Shown here: one piece after another, positions 9,653 through 18,429 of the stretch
How positions within the stretch are numbered: position 1 is the first letter of the stretch
How the letters are laid out: every line of letters begins with the position of its first letter
NCBI GenBank assembly: GCA_024280095.1
Contig: JAJRQU010000082.1
Coordinates: 1-38,887 of the forward strand
Direction: 5' to 3'
Length of the DNA stretch: 38,887 nt
From: Alphaproteobacteria bacterium
GTDB taxonomy: Bacteria; Pseudomonadota; Alphaproteobacteria; Sphingomonadales; Emcibacteraceae
Translations under genes and position numbers: made by a program
Notes under the pieces: generated by a model
What the model was told of the DNA's origin: nothing
What the model saw: the letters and a program-made list of their open reading frames with translations, nothing else
Database searches by the model: none

Positions 9653-9985
9653 TTATATATGAAAACTTTCCCCGCAACCGCATCGGCCTTTTTCATTGGG
9701 ATTGGTAAAGGTAAATCCGCTTTGAAATTTTTCGTCCTTATAGTCCATCACGCTGCCGATCAAATAAATCAACGACATGGCATCCACATATAGCGTGATA
9801 TCCTTATATTCAATTTTTTCGTCCGCCTGATTAACCTCATCCACATAATCCACCGTATAGGACAAACCATTACAGCCCTTAGTCGAGGTGCCAAGACGAA
9901 CGCCGAGACTGGGTTTGTCCCGGTTTGCTATAATTGCCTTGATACGGCTCACCGCAGCATCTGTAATGGTAATTGCGTCACTCAT
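9653..9985 (-). CDS. sufA: A-type iron-sulfur carrier SufA
   Basis: A 110-residue A-type Fe-S carrier with the three conserved cysteines: C38 in KGCNG and C102/C104 in RCGCG near the C-terminus. It accepts nascent clusters from the SufBCD scaffold and passes them to client apoproteins. It is the last gene of the suf cluster, 15 bp after sufT, with a good AAGGA ribosome-binding site. Its position in the suf operon makes SufA the best name over IscA or ErpA, which share the fold. Confidence 0.93.
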   Translation of the reverse strand: MSDAITITDAAVSRIKAIIANRDKPSLGVRLGTSTKGCNGLSYTVDYVDEVNQADEKIEYKDITLYVDAMSLIYLIGSVMDYKDEKFQSGFTFTNPNEKGRCGCGESFHI

Positions 9986-10000
9986 TGTTTTTCCTTTTGA

Positions 10001-10441
10001 CTACATAAAGCCCATTTCAAGGCGTGCGGCCTCGCTCATCATATAAATGGTCCAGGGCGGATCCCAAACAAGTTCCACATGAACATCACGCACCCCATCC
10101 ACATCCTGCGCCCTGATCTGAACATCTCCCGGCATGGATTCGGCCACCGGGCAATGGGGCGTTGTCAGGGTCATAATAATTTCCACATTGGCATCTTCAG
10201 CCACATTGACTTCATAAATCAGCCCCAATTCATAAATATCCACGGGAATTTCCGGGTCATATATTTCCCGCAATCTTTCGACAACTTTTTCCTGTAAAAT
10301 TTTTCGGGTATCTTCGGACAGAGGCGGGGAAAAATCCGGCGGCGCCTTTACCACTTCAGATATTGTCTCAGATGACTTTGTTTCGCTATCAACCACTTTA
10401 CTATCCTGTTGTTCTTTTAAAAAACGATCTAAAAAACTCAT
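10001..10441 (-). CDS. sufT: SUF-associated MIP18/DUF59 family protein SufT
   Basis: 146 residues: a polar variable N-terminus of about 45 residues, then a DUF59 (MIP18-like) domain. Typical motifs are EIYDPEIPVDIYELGLIYEV, the conserved acidic D and the TLTTPHCPVAESMP block with its Cys. SUF-linked members of this family act as auxiliary Fe-S maturation factors. The C-terminal VELVWDPPWT segment also matches. It lies 15 bp downstream of sufS and 15 bp upstream of sufA in one transcription unit. Confidence 0.9.
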   Translation of the reverse strand: MSFLDRFLKEQQDSKVVDSETKSSETISEVVKAPPDFSPPLSEDTRKILQEKVVERLREIYDPEIPVDIYELGLIYEVNVAEDANVEIIMTLTTPHCPVAESMPGDVQIRAQDVDGVRDVHVELVWDPPWTIYMMSEAARLEMGFM

Positions 10442-10456
10442 ATACTCTGCTTTATA

Positions 10457-11710
10457 TCAAGAAAAAATTCGATTGACCTTATGCAGCCCAGCCACAAGCC
10501 GGTCAATATCTTCTTCTGTGTTATAGAGCCCCAATGACATACGCGCGGTGGACGGAATATCAAAAAAATCCATCACCGGCTGGGCGCAGTGATGCCCCGT
10601 CCGAATGGCAATGCCGTCCTGATCCAATATGGTGCCAATGTCATGGGGGTGGGCCAAATCCATGGTAAAGGATAAAATTCCCGCCATCTTGTCTGCCCGG
10701 CTGACAAGCCGCAGCCCTTTGACCGTTTGAATTTTATCCAGCGCATAATCCAGCAACCCGTCTTCATGGGGGCCAATATTTTCAAAACCAAGGCTTTCCA
10801 CATAATCTATTGCCGCCCCAAATCCAATGCCCCCCGCAATATGGGGCGTTCCGGCCTCAAATTTATGGGGAAGGTCATTATAGACGGTTTTTTCAAATGT
10901 CACGGAACGGATCATATCGCCGCCGCCCTGATAAGGCGGCATGGCATTCAATAATTCTTCCTTGGCATACAGCACGCCAACGCCGGTAGGGCCATAGAGT
11001 TTATGACCGGAAAAAACATAAAAATCCGCATCCAGTTCCTGCATATCAACCCGCATATGGGGTACGGCCTGACAGCCATCCACCAGGACCTTGGCCCCAA
11101 CCTTGTGCGCGGCCTTGATAATTTCTTTAATGGGTGTGATGGTGCCCAGGGCATTGGAAATATGCGTGATAGCGACCAATTTGACTTTTTCGCTGAGCAT
11201 TGCCTCAAATTCATCAAACAGAAAGTTGGCTTTATCGTCAATAGGGGCCACCGTGATCACGATATCCTTTTCATCCCGCAACATCTGCCACGGCACTATA
11301 TTGGAATGATGCTCCATACGGCTTAAAACAACTTCATCGCCCTTGGTCAAGAACTTCCGGCCCCAGCTTTGGGCCACAAGATTTATCGCTTCGGTTGCGC
11401 CGCGCACAAAAATAATTTCATTCGGGCTGGCCGCATTGATGAATTTCTGGATTTTAACCCGGGCATCTTCATATTTCTGCGTGCCGACTTGCGAAAGATA
11501 ATAAACTCCCCGATGTATATTGGCATATTCCTCCGCATAGCATTTCTGAATAGCCTCCAGAACCTGCCGGGGTTTTTGTGCGCTCGCGCCACTATCCAGA
11601 AATGTTAAGGGCTTTCCATATATTTTCTGGCTAAATATCGGGAAATCCTTACGAATTTCTTCAACATTATAATTTGTTGCCGGCACTGCCTTTGGCATTT
11701 GTGACGTCAT
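10457..11710 (-). CDS. sufS: Cysteine desulfurase SufS
   Basis: A 417-residue group II PLP-dependent cysteine desulfurase that supplies persulfide sulfur for Fe-S assembly. The PLP Lys lies in SGHKLYGPTGVG (K237) and the active-site Cys in TGHHCAQPVM (C375). The N-terminal FLDSGASAQKP block matches SufS-type enzymes. The start is the ATG at 11710, with AGGAGG 7 nt upstream, overlapping the sufD stop as ATGA (translational coupling). A longer in-frame start at 11734 would lie inside sufD and is rejected. No sufE or sufU partner gene is present in the window. Confidence 0.96.
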   Translation of the reverse strand: MTSQMPKAVPATNYNVEEIRKDFPIFSQKIYGKPLTFLDSGASAQKPRQVLEAIQKCYAEEYANIHRGVYYLSQVGTQKYEDARVKIQKFINAASPNEIIFVRGATEAINLVAQSWGRKFLTKGDEVVLSRMEHHSNIVPWQMLRDEKDIVITVAPIDDKANFLFDEFEAMLSEKVKLVAITHISNALGTITPIKEIIKAAHKVGAKVLVDGCQAVPHMRVDMQELDADFYVFSGHKLYGPTGVGVLYAKEELLNAMPPYQGGGDMIRSVTFEKTVYNDLPHKFEAGTPHIAGGIGFGAAIDYVESLGFENIGPHEDGLLDYALDKIQTVKGLRLVSRADKMAGILSFTMDLAHPHDIGTILDQDGIAIRTGHHCAQPVMDFFDIPSTARMSLGLYNTEEDIDRLVAGLHKVNRIFS

Positions 11711-13047
11711 GAGCTCACCTCCTGACTCAACCATCCTCTGGTTTTTTCGGTGAATCTCTGCTGTAATATTTCCATATCCCCGCCGCTCTGCATATTAGAA
11801 AAGACCTCAGCCACAAAAGCTTCAACCAGCAATTCTTTGGCAGCAGCCTCATCCAACCCGCGAGACCTCAGGTAAAAAAGCTGATCCGCGTCCAGCTCTC
11901 CGACCGTTGCGCCGTGGGTACATTTTACATCATCGGCATAGATAAGCAATTCCGGCTTGGCGTTGGCCTCGGCCTTACGGCTGAGCAACAGGTTTTTATT
12001 GGATTGATCCGCGTTGGTTTTTTGAGCATGCCGCGCAACAATTACCTTGCCCTGAAAAGCCGACTTTCCGCCGGCGTCCAATACGCCGCGAAACAGCTGA
12101 TTGCTTTGGCAATGAGGCCTGTCATGATTAATCCGCGTGAATATATCCTGAGACTGTTTAACCCGGCCAAAATAGGCCCCGCGCAAGTCTATTTCAGCAT
12201 ATTCACCAGATAAGCTGTTCATGATTTCGCTGCGGCTGACCTCTGCCCCAAGCTGTAAATTCATATGGTTGAATTTTGCTTTTTCCAGCAGGGTAGAATG
12301 CATTTCTGTCATATGGATCGCCTGTTTTCCCTGCAATTGAAACTGGAAATAACAAAATTCTGCCTTCTCTGCCACATCCACATCGCTGATCATATGTGTC
12401 CAATATTGCGGCCCATCCGGCCCCATAAAGCTTTCAATCACTTTTGCCTTAGCGCCCGCAGCCAGCGATATTTTACCCCGCGTGTGCAGTGACCGCCCAT
12501 CACTGCCTGATGTTGCCAAATGGATGATCTGTATGGGCTGAGGCATAGTCGTCTGCGCAGATATCTCCAAATAATATCCATCTGTAACCATGGCGCGGTT
12601 CAGGTTATTCAGGGATGTTGCCTGTTTTGGTTCCGCCAGTGATTGCCGGAATGCCTCGGGATTTTCAGAAAAGATAGAAAATTTTACGCCATCCTCATCG
12701 GGGCAGGACGATAATGCCGGATTAAAATGGCCATTAACAAAAACCACCACCGAACCAGCGATATTTCCCATATAAGCCCTGTCAAACAACATTTTTATTT
12801 CTGTGGTATCAGGGTCAGTTTTTGAAATTTCAAAATTTTCATTTGCCAGGAACCGCGCCAAAAAGCCCAAATTCGTATATTTCCACTCTTCTACTTTTGG
12901 GCCGGGAAGGCCTGCGGCCATAAATTTATCCATAGCGCGCGCGCGTATATCGCTCAGCCAACCCTGATCCGCGCCGGCAAATCCAGCTTTTCGTTTTTCA
13001 AAGTTTTTGCCAACTTCGGGCGTATCTAAATATCGCTTTAACGTCAT
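11707..13047 (-). CDS. sufD: Fe-S cluster scaffold subunit SufD
   Basis: 446 residues of the SufB/SufD beta-helix family. The N-terminal helical part (KVEEWKYTNLGFL) is followed by the repetitive core with HMTEMHSTLLEKAKF and a C-terminal block KCTHGATVGELDADQLFYLR, which holds the His that pairs with SufB at the cluster-assembly interface. It forms the SufBC2D scaffold with its neighbours. It starts 22 bp after sufC and ends overlapping the sufS start by 4 bp. Confidence 0.95.
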   Translation of the reverse strand: MTLKRYLDTPEVGKNFEKRKAGFAGADQGWLSDIRARAMDKFMAAGLPGPKVEEWKYTNLGFLARFLANENFEISKTDPDTTEIKMLFDRAYMGNIAGSVVVFVNGHFNPALSSCPDEDGVKFSIFSENPEAFRQSLAEPKQATSLNNLNRAMVTDGYYLEISAQTTMPQPIQIIHLATSGSDGRSLHTRGKISLAAGAKAKVIESFMGPDGPQYWTHMISDVDVAEKAEFCYFQFQLQGKQAIHMTEMHSTLLEKAKFNHMNLQLGAEVSRSEIMNSLSGEYAEIDLRGAYFGRVKQSQDIFTRINHDRPHCQSNQLFRGVLDAGGKSAFQGKVIVARHAQKTNADQSNKNLLLSRKAEANAKPELLIYADDVKCTHGATVGELDADQLFYLRSRGLDEAAAKELLVEAFVAEVFSNMQSGGDMEILQQRFTEKTRGWLSQEVSS

Positions 13048-13069
13048 ATCCTATGAACCTGTTCTGATG

Positions 13070-13825
13070 CTATGCTGCATTTTCTGCAATCCCAAGGCCC
13101 GCATAGCCCTTCGCTTCCAATTGCAGAGCCAAATCCTTGGTTCCGGTTTTAACAATCCGGCCATCGGCCAATACATGAACAAAATCCGGCACCACATAAT
13201 CAAGGAGCCTTTGGTAATGGGTGATCAGCAAAATAGATTTATCCTGACCGCGCAAACGATTTATGCCGTCGGCGACAATTCTTAACGCATCAATATCAAG
13301 CCCGGAATCCGTCTCATCCAATATGGCCATGCTTGGGTCCAAAACCGCCATCTGAACCATTTCATTGCGTTTTTTTTCACCGCCGGAAAAGCCCACATTC
13401 ACGTCACGCTTTAACATTTCAGGGTCAACATCAAGCTCTTTTGCCTTGGCACGAATTAATTTCAGGAAATCAACCGCTTTCACTTCTGGCGCGCCTTGAT
13501 AGCGGCGCTGGCTGTTCAAAGCAGTACGCAGGAAGTTCATGTTGGAAACCCCCGGGATTTCCACAGGATATTGAAAGCCGAGAAACAGGCCTTCGCCCGC
13601 GCGCTCATTTGGATCCATGGCAAGCAAATCCTTGCCGTTATAGAACACAGACCCCTCTGTCACCTCATAACCGTCTTTGCCGCTTATGGCATAAGATAAT
13701 GTACTTTTACCGGCGCCATTTGGCCCCATTATCGCATGAACTTCGCCATCATTGATGGTTAAATTAAGCCCTTTCAGGATTTCTTTCCCGCCGACAGTCA
13801 CACGTAAATTTTTTATTTCCAGCAT
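13070..13825 (-). CDS. sufC: Fe-S assembly ATPase SufC
   Basis: An ABC-type ATPase of 251 residues that drives conformational change of the SufBD scaffold; it is cytoplasmic, not a transporter. Walker A is GPNGAGKST (34-42), the signature is the SufC-typical FSGGEKKR and Walker B is AILDETDSGLD. The frame is open upstream to 13867 inside the sufB end, but the canonical N-terminus MLEIKNLRV at 13825 has a purine-rich AAAGAGAA upstream and leaves a 22-bp gap to sufB. Confidence 0.97.
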   Translation of the reverse strand: MLEIKNLRVTVGGKEILKGLNLTINDGEVHAIMGPNGAGKSTLSYAISGKDGYEVTEGSVFYNGKDLLAMDPNERAGEGLFLGFQYPVEIPGVSNMNFLRTALNSQRRYQGAPEVKAVDFLKLIRAKAKELDVDPEMLKRDVNVGFSGGEKKRNEMVQMAVLDPSMAILDETDSGLDIDALRIVADGINRLRGQDKSILLITHYQRLLDYVVPDFVHVLADGRIVKTGTKDLALQLEAKGYAGLGIAENAA

Positions 13826-13847
13826 TTCATTCTCTTTACAAGTTGTC

Positions 13848-15302
13848 TTATCCAACACTACCTTCAAGGCTTATTCCCAGCAGTTTCTGGGCTTCTACCG
13901 CAAATTCCATGGGAAGATGTTTCATCACGTCTTTACAAAAACCATTCACAATCAATGTCACCGAATCCTCAACATCCAAACCACGTTGCAAGCAATAAAA
14001 AAGCTGTTCGTCGCTGATTTTTGATGTTGTTGCCTCATGTTCCACTTGGGCTGTCGGGTTTTTAATCTCAATATAGGGCACTGTATGGGCGCCGCACTGG
14101 GCGCCAATCAAAAGGCTGTCACATTGGGTAAAATTCCGCGCATTTTCTGCCCCCGCCATGACCTTGACCAAACCCCGGTAGGTCGCTTCAGATTTTCCGG
14201 CACTGATCCCCTTGGAAATGATCGTGCTTGACGTATTATTACCGATATGAATCATTTTTGTGCCCGTATCAGCCTGCTGATGGTTATTGGTGATCGCCAC
14301 AGAATAAAATTCACCGACCGAATTGTCGCCGATCAAAAGACAACTTGGGTATTTCCATGTTATCGCCGATCCGGTCTCCACCTGAGTCCAGGAGATTTTT
14401 GAATTCTTACCCCGGCACGCCCCGCGCTTGGTCACAAAATTATATATGCCGCCCTTACCATCCTTGTCGCCGGGATACCAGTTTTGAACCGTAGAATATT
14501 TGATCTCTGCATCATCATGGGTGACCAGCTCAACCACAGCGGCATGGAGTTGATTTTCGTCCCGCTGCGGCGCGGTACAGCCCTCCAGATATGATACATA
14601 CGAGCCTTCATCCGCGATGATGATCGTCCGTTCAAACTGCCCCGTGTTTGCTTCGTTTATACGAAAATACGTGCTTAGCTCCATGGGACAGCGCACACCC
14701 TTTGGAATATAAACAAAGGTGCCATCAGTAAAGACCGCGCTATTCAATGCAGAATAATAATTATCCATCACCGGGACGACCGAACCCAGATATTTTCTCA
14801 TCAATTCCGGGTAATCATGGGCGGCTTCAGAAATCGAGCAGAAAATAATGCCGGCTTCTTTTAATTTTTTACGAAAAGTTGTCGCAACAGAAACACTGTC
14901 AAAAACAATATCAACAGCAACGCCTGCCAAAACCTCTTGTTCTTTAAGGGATATGCCCAGTTTTTCATAAACCCTGAGCAATTCCGGATCAACTTCATCC
15001 AAACTTTTCGGCCCGTCTTCAGAGGATTTTGGGGCCGCGTAAAAATATATGTCCTGAAAGTCTATTTCTGGATAATTTACCATGGCCCATTTGGGCTCTT
15101 CCATTGTTAGCCATTTATCATAAGCCTTGAGCCGCCAGTCAAGCAGCCATTCAGGCTCCTTTTTCTTGGCGGAAATAAAGCGGATAACATCCTCATTAAG
15201 GCCTTTGGGCGCTTTTTCCGTGTCAATCTCTGTGACAAAACCGTATTTATATTCGCCGGAGACTTCTTTTACGGTTTGTCGAGCTTCTTCTGTTGCAACC
15301 AT
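13848..15302 (-). CDS. sufB: Fe-S cluster scaffold subunit SufB
   Basis: 484 residues, full length for SufB. Recognisable blocks are the N-terminal [40 protein letters not shown] with its Cys, and a C-terminal [19 protein letters not shown] segment close to the cluster-assembly Cys. It is the scaffold subunit on which the cluster forms with SufC and SufD. It starts 9 bp after sufR. Confidence 0.97.
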   Translation of the reverse strand: MVATEEARQTVKEVSGEYKYGFVTEIDTEKAPKGLNEDVIRFISAKKKEPEWLLDWRLKAYDKWLTMEEPKWAMVNYPEIDFQDIYFYAAPKSSEDGPKSLDEVDPELLRVYEKLGISLKEQEVLAGVAVDIVFDSVSVATTFRKKLKEAGIIFCSISEAAHDYPELMRKYLGSVVPVMDNYYSALNSAVFTDGTFVYIPKGVRCPMELSTYFRINEANTGQFERTIIIADEGSYVSYLEGCTAPQRDENQLHAAVVELVTHDDAEIKYSTVQNWYPGDKDGKGGIYNFVTKRGACRGKNSKISWTQVETGSAITWKYPSCLLIGDNSVGEFYSVAITNNHQQADTGTKMIHIGNNTSSTIISKGISAGKSEATYRGLVKVMAGAENARNFTQCDSLLIGAQCGAHTVPYIEIKNPTAQVEHEATTSKISDEQLFYCLQRGLDVEDSVTLIVNGFCKDVMKHLPMEFAVEAQKLLGISLEGSVG

Positions 15303-15311
15303 TATTACGAC

Positions 15312-15779
15312 CTAGTTTATTAATTTACTTATCAGCGGCAAGTCATCAACCATGCCATCCCCGATAAAATCCGGAACACTCTCAATCATTTGGGACAGCA
15401 ATACGCTGCCGAGCGCGTCCTTTACTGCTTCATTTATTCTGTACCATTGGCTTCTGGTTCCGCAGCTGCTTATCCGGTCACAGTCGGCGGTATCTTCGCC
15501 GAGGCAATTGGTAAGCTGAACCGGGCCATCTACGGCCTCAATAATATCCGTGATTGATATTTTATCTGCACGAATACCCAAAGAAAAGCCGCCGTTCAAA
15601 CCCCGGTGCGATACCAACAAACCTGCCTTCACCATCAATCCCAGTATCTTACTGACCGTTGGCAACGGGATTTTCGTCTGCTGCGCCATGCTGGCTGACC
15701 CACGGATTTTTTCGGGCTTTAGGGCGATGCAGCACATCAGCTCAACCGCATAATCGGCCAAATTTGATAATTTTATCAT
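15312..15779 (-). CDS. sufR: SUF-system Rrf2-family Fe-S regulator (SufR/IscR-like)
   Basis: 155 residues of the Rrf2/IscR family. An N-terminal winged helix (SASMAQQTKIPLPTVSKIL as recognition region) is followed by a wing with HRGLNGGF. Three cysteines (C92, C100, C106) lie in NCLGEDTADCDRISSC. Their spacing is close to the E. coli IscR cluster ligands (C92, C98, C104), so it probably binds a [2Fe-2S] cluster and senses Fe-S status. This fits the SUF-cluster regulator subfamily. It is the first gene of the suf unit, so autoregulation is likely. A candidate operator and -35 box lie upstream. Confidence 0.92.
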   Translation of the reverse strand: MIKLSNLADYAVELMCCIALKPEKIRGSASMAQQTKIPLPTVSKILGLMVKAGLLVSHRGLNGGFSLGIRADKISITDIIEAVDGPVQLTNCLGEDTADCDRISSCGTRSQWYRINEAVKDALGSVLLSQMIESVPDFIGDGMVDDLPLISKLIN

Positions 15780-15977
15780 ACGCGCCTAAGTCCTTTCGAG
15801 CAGGTATGGCATACGCCAGACAAACCATACCAACCCCGTATCTTTATCTTATTAGATGCGACTTATTTTAAGGGATGTCAACCAAAATAAGACCAAATTA
15901 GTCTTTTTAAGCTTAAAATAAATTTTTATGCTTATATTTTAAAGGGTTATCCTGTTTACTATGTGGTTTTAATTAGG
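15780..15977 (-). promoter_or_regulatory. Upstream region of the suf operon
   Basis: A 198-bp gap between the parB stop and sufR, both read leftwards. On the minus strand a consensus TTGACA lies at 15881-15876. The best -10-like hexamers (TCTAAT or ATCTAA) follow at a 18-19 bp spacing, so the promoter call is tentative. The 15906-15960 part is very AT-rich, with a TTAAAATA/TATTTTAA inverted repeat that might end parB transcription, but it has no GC stem. Confidence 0.5.
15889..15905. promoter_or_regulatory. IscR type 1-like palindrome upstream of sufR
   Basis: AAGACCAAATTAGTCTT is a palindrome with AAGAC/GTCTT arms. Its core GAC-N7-GTC fits the E. coli type 1 IscR site pattern GACTRWWWYAGTC at all positions but one. 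It lies 8 bp upstream of the TTGACA -35 candidate of the suf unit. That the local SufR binds it is inference from motif and position. Confidence 0.45.
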
Positions 15978-16883
15978 TCAGCGGCTTAATCTCTGACACA
16001 CATCATCCAGCTGCTCCAGCGTTTTATACTGGAGTCGCAGCTCACCGCTTTCATCGCTGTTAAACTCGATAGATACCGGAAACCCAAGCGCAAGAGACAG
16101 GTCATTCTCCAGAGCGAGCGTGTCTGCATCTTTATTCTGCTTAACCGGCTTTGTTCTATCCGCTTTTTTCATACGCGATCTAGCGCCTGCTTTGCCCTTT
16201 TTAGATATGGCCTCCACTTGACGGACGCTTAAGCCTTCTGTGACAATCCTTTTTGCCACCGCCTCAGCATCACCCACGGTAATCAAGGCGCGGGCGTGGC
16301 CCATGGAAAGTTTTCCCTGCATAACCAGTTGCTGAACAGAGTCAGGTAAAACGAGCATACGCAAAATATTGGCAATATGGCTGCGGCTTTTTCCCACGAT
16401 ATGGCCCAGCTGTTCCTGAGTATGATGAAATTCATCCATAAGCCGCTTATAACCCCCGGCTTCCTCAATAGGGCTTAGGTCATGGCGCTGTATATTTTCA
16501 ATAAGCGCAATTTCAAGCGCTTCGCCGTCGGTCATTTCGCGTATAATAACCGGAACACGGTGCAATTCTGCCGCTTGCGCCGCACGCCACCTCCGTTCTC
16601 CGGCGATTATTTCATATTCATCCAAATCCCCGCGCCGGCGCACCAAAAGGGGCTGCAATATACCGCGGTCTTTAATGGATTGTATGAGATCGGCGGATTT
16701 TTCTTCATCAAAAAAAAGTCTGGGCTGATATGGATTTGGCACCAGAAACTCAATGGGCAGATCCCTGTCACGTGAAGCGGGTGGCCCAGAAAGATCTGCA
16801 TATTCTTTGTCCGTAGAGACCAATAGTGCAGATAATCCTCGCCCCAGCCCCTTTGAGGATTTTGTTTTTTCTTTAGCTTTCAT
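15978..16883 (-). CDS. parB: Chromosome partitioning protein ParB (Spo0J family)
   Basis: 301 residues, the normal length for chromosomal ParB. An N-terminal basic segment with GLGRGLSALL (the ParA-contact type) leads to the CTP-binding box GERRWRA (95-101), the ENIQR motif (129-133) and a helix-turn-helix at about 155-178 (TQEQLGHIVGKSRSHIANIL). The C-terminal dimerisation domain ends in LQYKTLEQLDDVCQRLS. It binds parS and spreads as a CTP clamp to load condensin and engage ParA. Candidate parS sites occur at 18354 and 20412. It is the gene after parA, with a 65-bp gap. Confidence 0.97.
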   Translation of the reverse strand: MKAKEKTKSSKGLGRGLSALLVSTDKEYADLSGPPASRDRDLPIEFLVPNPYQPRLFFDEEKSADLIQSIKDRGILQPLLVRRRGDLDEYEIIAGERRWRAAQAAELHRVPVIIREMTDGEALEIALIENIQRHDLSPIEEAGGYKRLMDEFHHTQEQLGHIVGKSRSHIANILRMLVLPDSVQQLVMQGKLSMGHARALITVGDAEAVAKRIVTEGLSVRQVEAISKKGKAGARSRMKKADRTKPVKQNKDADTLALENDLSLALGFPVSIEFNSDESGELRLQYKTLEQLDDVCQRLSR

Positions 16884-16948
16884 CAGATGAAGATTCCTTG
16901 AAATATTGCCTAATACTATTGAATTTAAGCCCCAGTCGGCCCGAGTCT

Positions 16949-17764
16949 TTAAGCCGCCTTTAGGGTCTCTCGACGCAGCAGCTCCCGAGCAAGGCGTATA
17001 TAAGCCTGACTGCCACTACATTTAAAATCATAAAGCAGCACAGGCTTGCCATGAGACGGTGCCTCTGACACACGCACATTTCGCGGAATAACCGTTTTAA
17101 AAACCTGTTGTCCCAAATGGCCGCGTACATCATTGGCAACCTGGCTGGAAAGATTATTTCGGCCATCATACATGGTTAAAACCACCCCCGACATCTCTAG
17201 CCCGGGATTAAAGTTTACCTTCACCATTTCAATAGTTTTTAGCAAAAGACTTAGGCCTTCTAACGCAAAAAACTCGCATTGCAGGGGCACAATCACCGAA
17301 TGGGCCGCCGCCAGCGCGTTCAACGTCAAAAGGCTTAACGATGGCGGGCAATCAATCAGAATATAATCAAATTGATCTACAATAGGGTCCTGCAAAGCCT
17401 TTCTGAGACGATATGTCCTCTGCTCCATTGACACAAGCTCAAGTTCTGCTCCCGCAAGGTCAACCGTGGACGGCACCAAAAACAAGTTTGGCACAACAGA
17501 TTCCACAACAGCCTCCTGAAGGCTGATCTCGCCCAGCAAAATTTCGTAAATACTATTGTCCCGGTCATCTCGCGCGAGCCCAAGACCCGTGCTGGCATTT
17601 CCCTGAGGATCCATGTCAAGCAGCAACACCCGCTTTTGGACCGCAACCAATGCTGTCGCCAAATTAATAGTCGTCGTTGTTTTCCCTACACCGCCCTTTT
17701 GATTTGCGATTGCAATAATTTTGGTGGTTTTTCTGGGTGTGGATAACTTTGTGGATATACTCAT
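16949..17764 (-). CDS. parA: Chromosome partitioning ATPase ParA (Soj family)
   Basis: 271 residues with the deviant Walker A KGGVGKTT (23-30), a DMDPQGNAS block, LIDCPPSLSL and a C-terminal VRVSEAPSHGKP motif typical of chromosomal ParA/Soj. It drives ParB-parS segregation through nucleoid-bound ATPase gradients. An AGGAG lies 7 nt before the ATG, in the 10-bp gap after rsmG. The first coding bases contain two DnaA-box sequences, which is unusual (see the separate entry). Confidence 0.97.
   Translation of the reverse strand: MSISTKLSTPRKTTKIIAIANQKGGVGKTTTTINLATALVAVQKRVLLLDMDPQGNASTGLGLARDDRDNSIYEILLGEISLQEAVVESVVPNLFLVPSTVDLAGAELELVSMEQRTYRLRKALQDPIVDQFDYILIDCPPSLSLLTLNALAAAHSVIVPLQCEFFALEGLSLLLKTIEMVKVNFNPGLEMSGVVLTMYDGRNNLSSQVANDVRGHLGQQVFKTVIPRNVRVSEAPSHGKPVLLYDFKCSGSQAYIRLARELLRRETLKAA
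17738..17758 (-). promoter_or_regulatory. Pair of DnaA boxes in the first codons of parA
   Basis: On the coding (minus) strand the parA start reads ATGAGT, then ATATCCACA (17758-17750), AAG, then TTATCCACA (17746-17738). The second is a perfect consensus DnaA box and the first differs at its first base. The two lie 12 bp apart in the same orientation and encode ISTKLST. Binding would place DnaA at the translation start of parA. Confidence 0.55.
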
Positions 17765-17774
17765 CTACGTCTCC

Positions 17775-18425
17775 TTAATCTACATGGCCCAAAGCCTTAA
17801 TATGACTAACCTTTAACAGCATCCCCCTGTCCTGCGTAACGCTTGTGAACTTTTCTACCTCAAACGTCCAGTACCGCTGAGCCTCCGCAATTTCCTTTTC
17901 CGCGGTTTGGCCCTTTAAAAACAAACATATTGTATCTTCATGAATAAAATTCCGGCTAAGATCAAACAGTTTATTTAAGGGCGCACAAGCCCGGGAAATA
18001 ATATAATCCACATGAAACGGCCTTATATTTTCAATCCGCTCATTATGAATTACCGCATTACAATTGGTTTCCCTGATTACCTGCCGCATGAAGGCGCATT
18101 TTTTGTTGTTGCTTTCCACCATGTGAAATTCACCCAAGCCCAACATCGACAATAACAGACCCGGAAAGCCGGCACCACTGCCAATATCGAGAATCTTAGT
18201 TTTTTCCACATTTAGCCCGTTCAAATGCGCCTTAAGCTGAAAACTATCATAGAAATGCCGTGACCATAAGTCTGGCATGGTGGACTGACTAACCAGGTTT
18301 ATTTTCTTTTGCCATTTCGTCAATAGATTCGCATAAATACGAATATTGGCCATCGTTTCACGTGAAACACTGGTTTTTTGAGCGAATGTTTTTTCAGTAA
18401 GTATATCTGGCATAATATCTGGCAT
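17775..18425 (-). CDS. rsmG: 16S rRNA (guanine-527 N7)-methyltransferase RsmG (GidB)
   Basis: About 216 residues. The SAM-binding motif DIGSGAGFPGLLLSM and the WSRHFYDSFQL block identify RsmG, which methylates G527 of 16S rRNA; loss in other bacteria gives low-level streptomycin resistance. The frame extends to 18452 inside mnmG, but the ATG at 18425, just after the mnmG TAG, is the better start. Its first eight residues are MPDIMPDI, from an exact-phase 12-bp duplication. A third possible start is the second Met (18413). The codons for VSRETM contain a parS-like palindrome. Confidence 0.94.
   Translation of the reverse strand: MPDIMPDILTEKTFAQKTSVSRETMANIRIYANLLTKWQKKINLVSQSTMPDLWSRHFYDSFQLKAHLNGLNVEKTKILDIGSGAGFPGLLLSMLGLGEFHMVESNNKKCAFMRQVIRETNCNAVIHNERIENIRPFHVDYIISRACAPLNKLFDLSRNFIHEDTICLFLKGQTAEKEIAEAQRYWTFEVEKFTSVTQDRGMLLKVSHIKALGHVD
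18354..18369. promoter_or_regulatory. parS site inside rsmG
   Basis: CGTTTCACGTGAAACA: 15 of 16 bases match the widely conserved parS palindrome TGTTTCACGTGAAACA, and the central 14 bp are perfect. It lies within rsmG, 1.5 kb from parB. ParB recognition is established for this motif in many bacteria; function here is inferred. Confidence 0.85.
18402..18425 (-). repeat. 12-bp tandem duplication at the rsmG start
   Basis: ATGCCAGATATT followed directly by ATGCCAGATATA (11 of 12 identical). It encodes MPDI twice and duplicates the start codon. Confidence 0.85.
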
Positions 18426-18429
18426 GGCC

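Noticed and set aside
16764-16779. CACGTG in parB as a parS site
   Set aside because: Sequence CCTGTCACGTGAAGCG matches the consensus at too few positions beyond the core; kept out of the site list.
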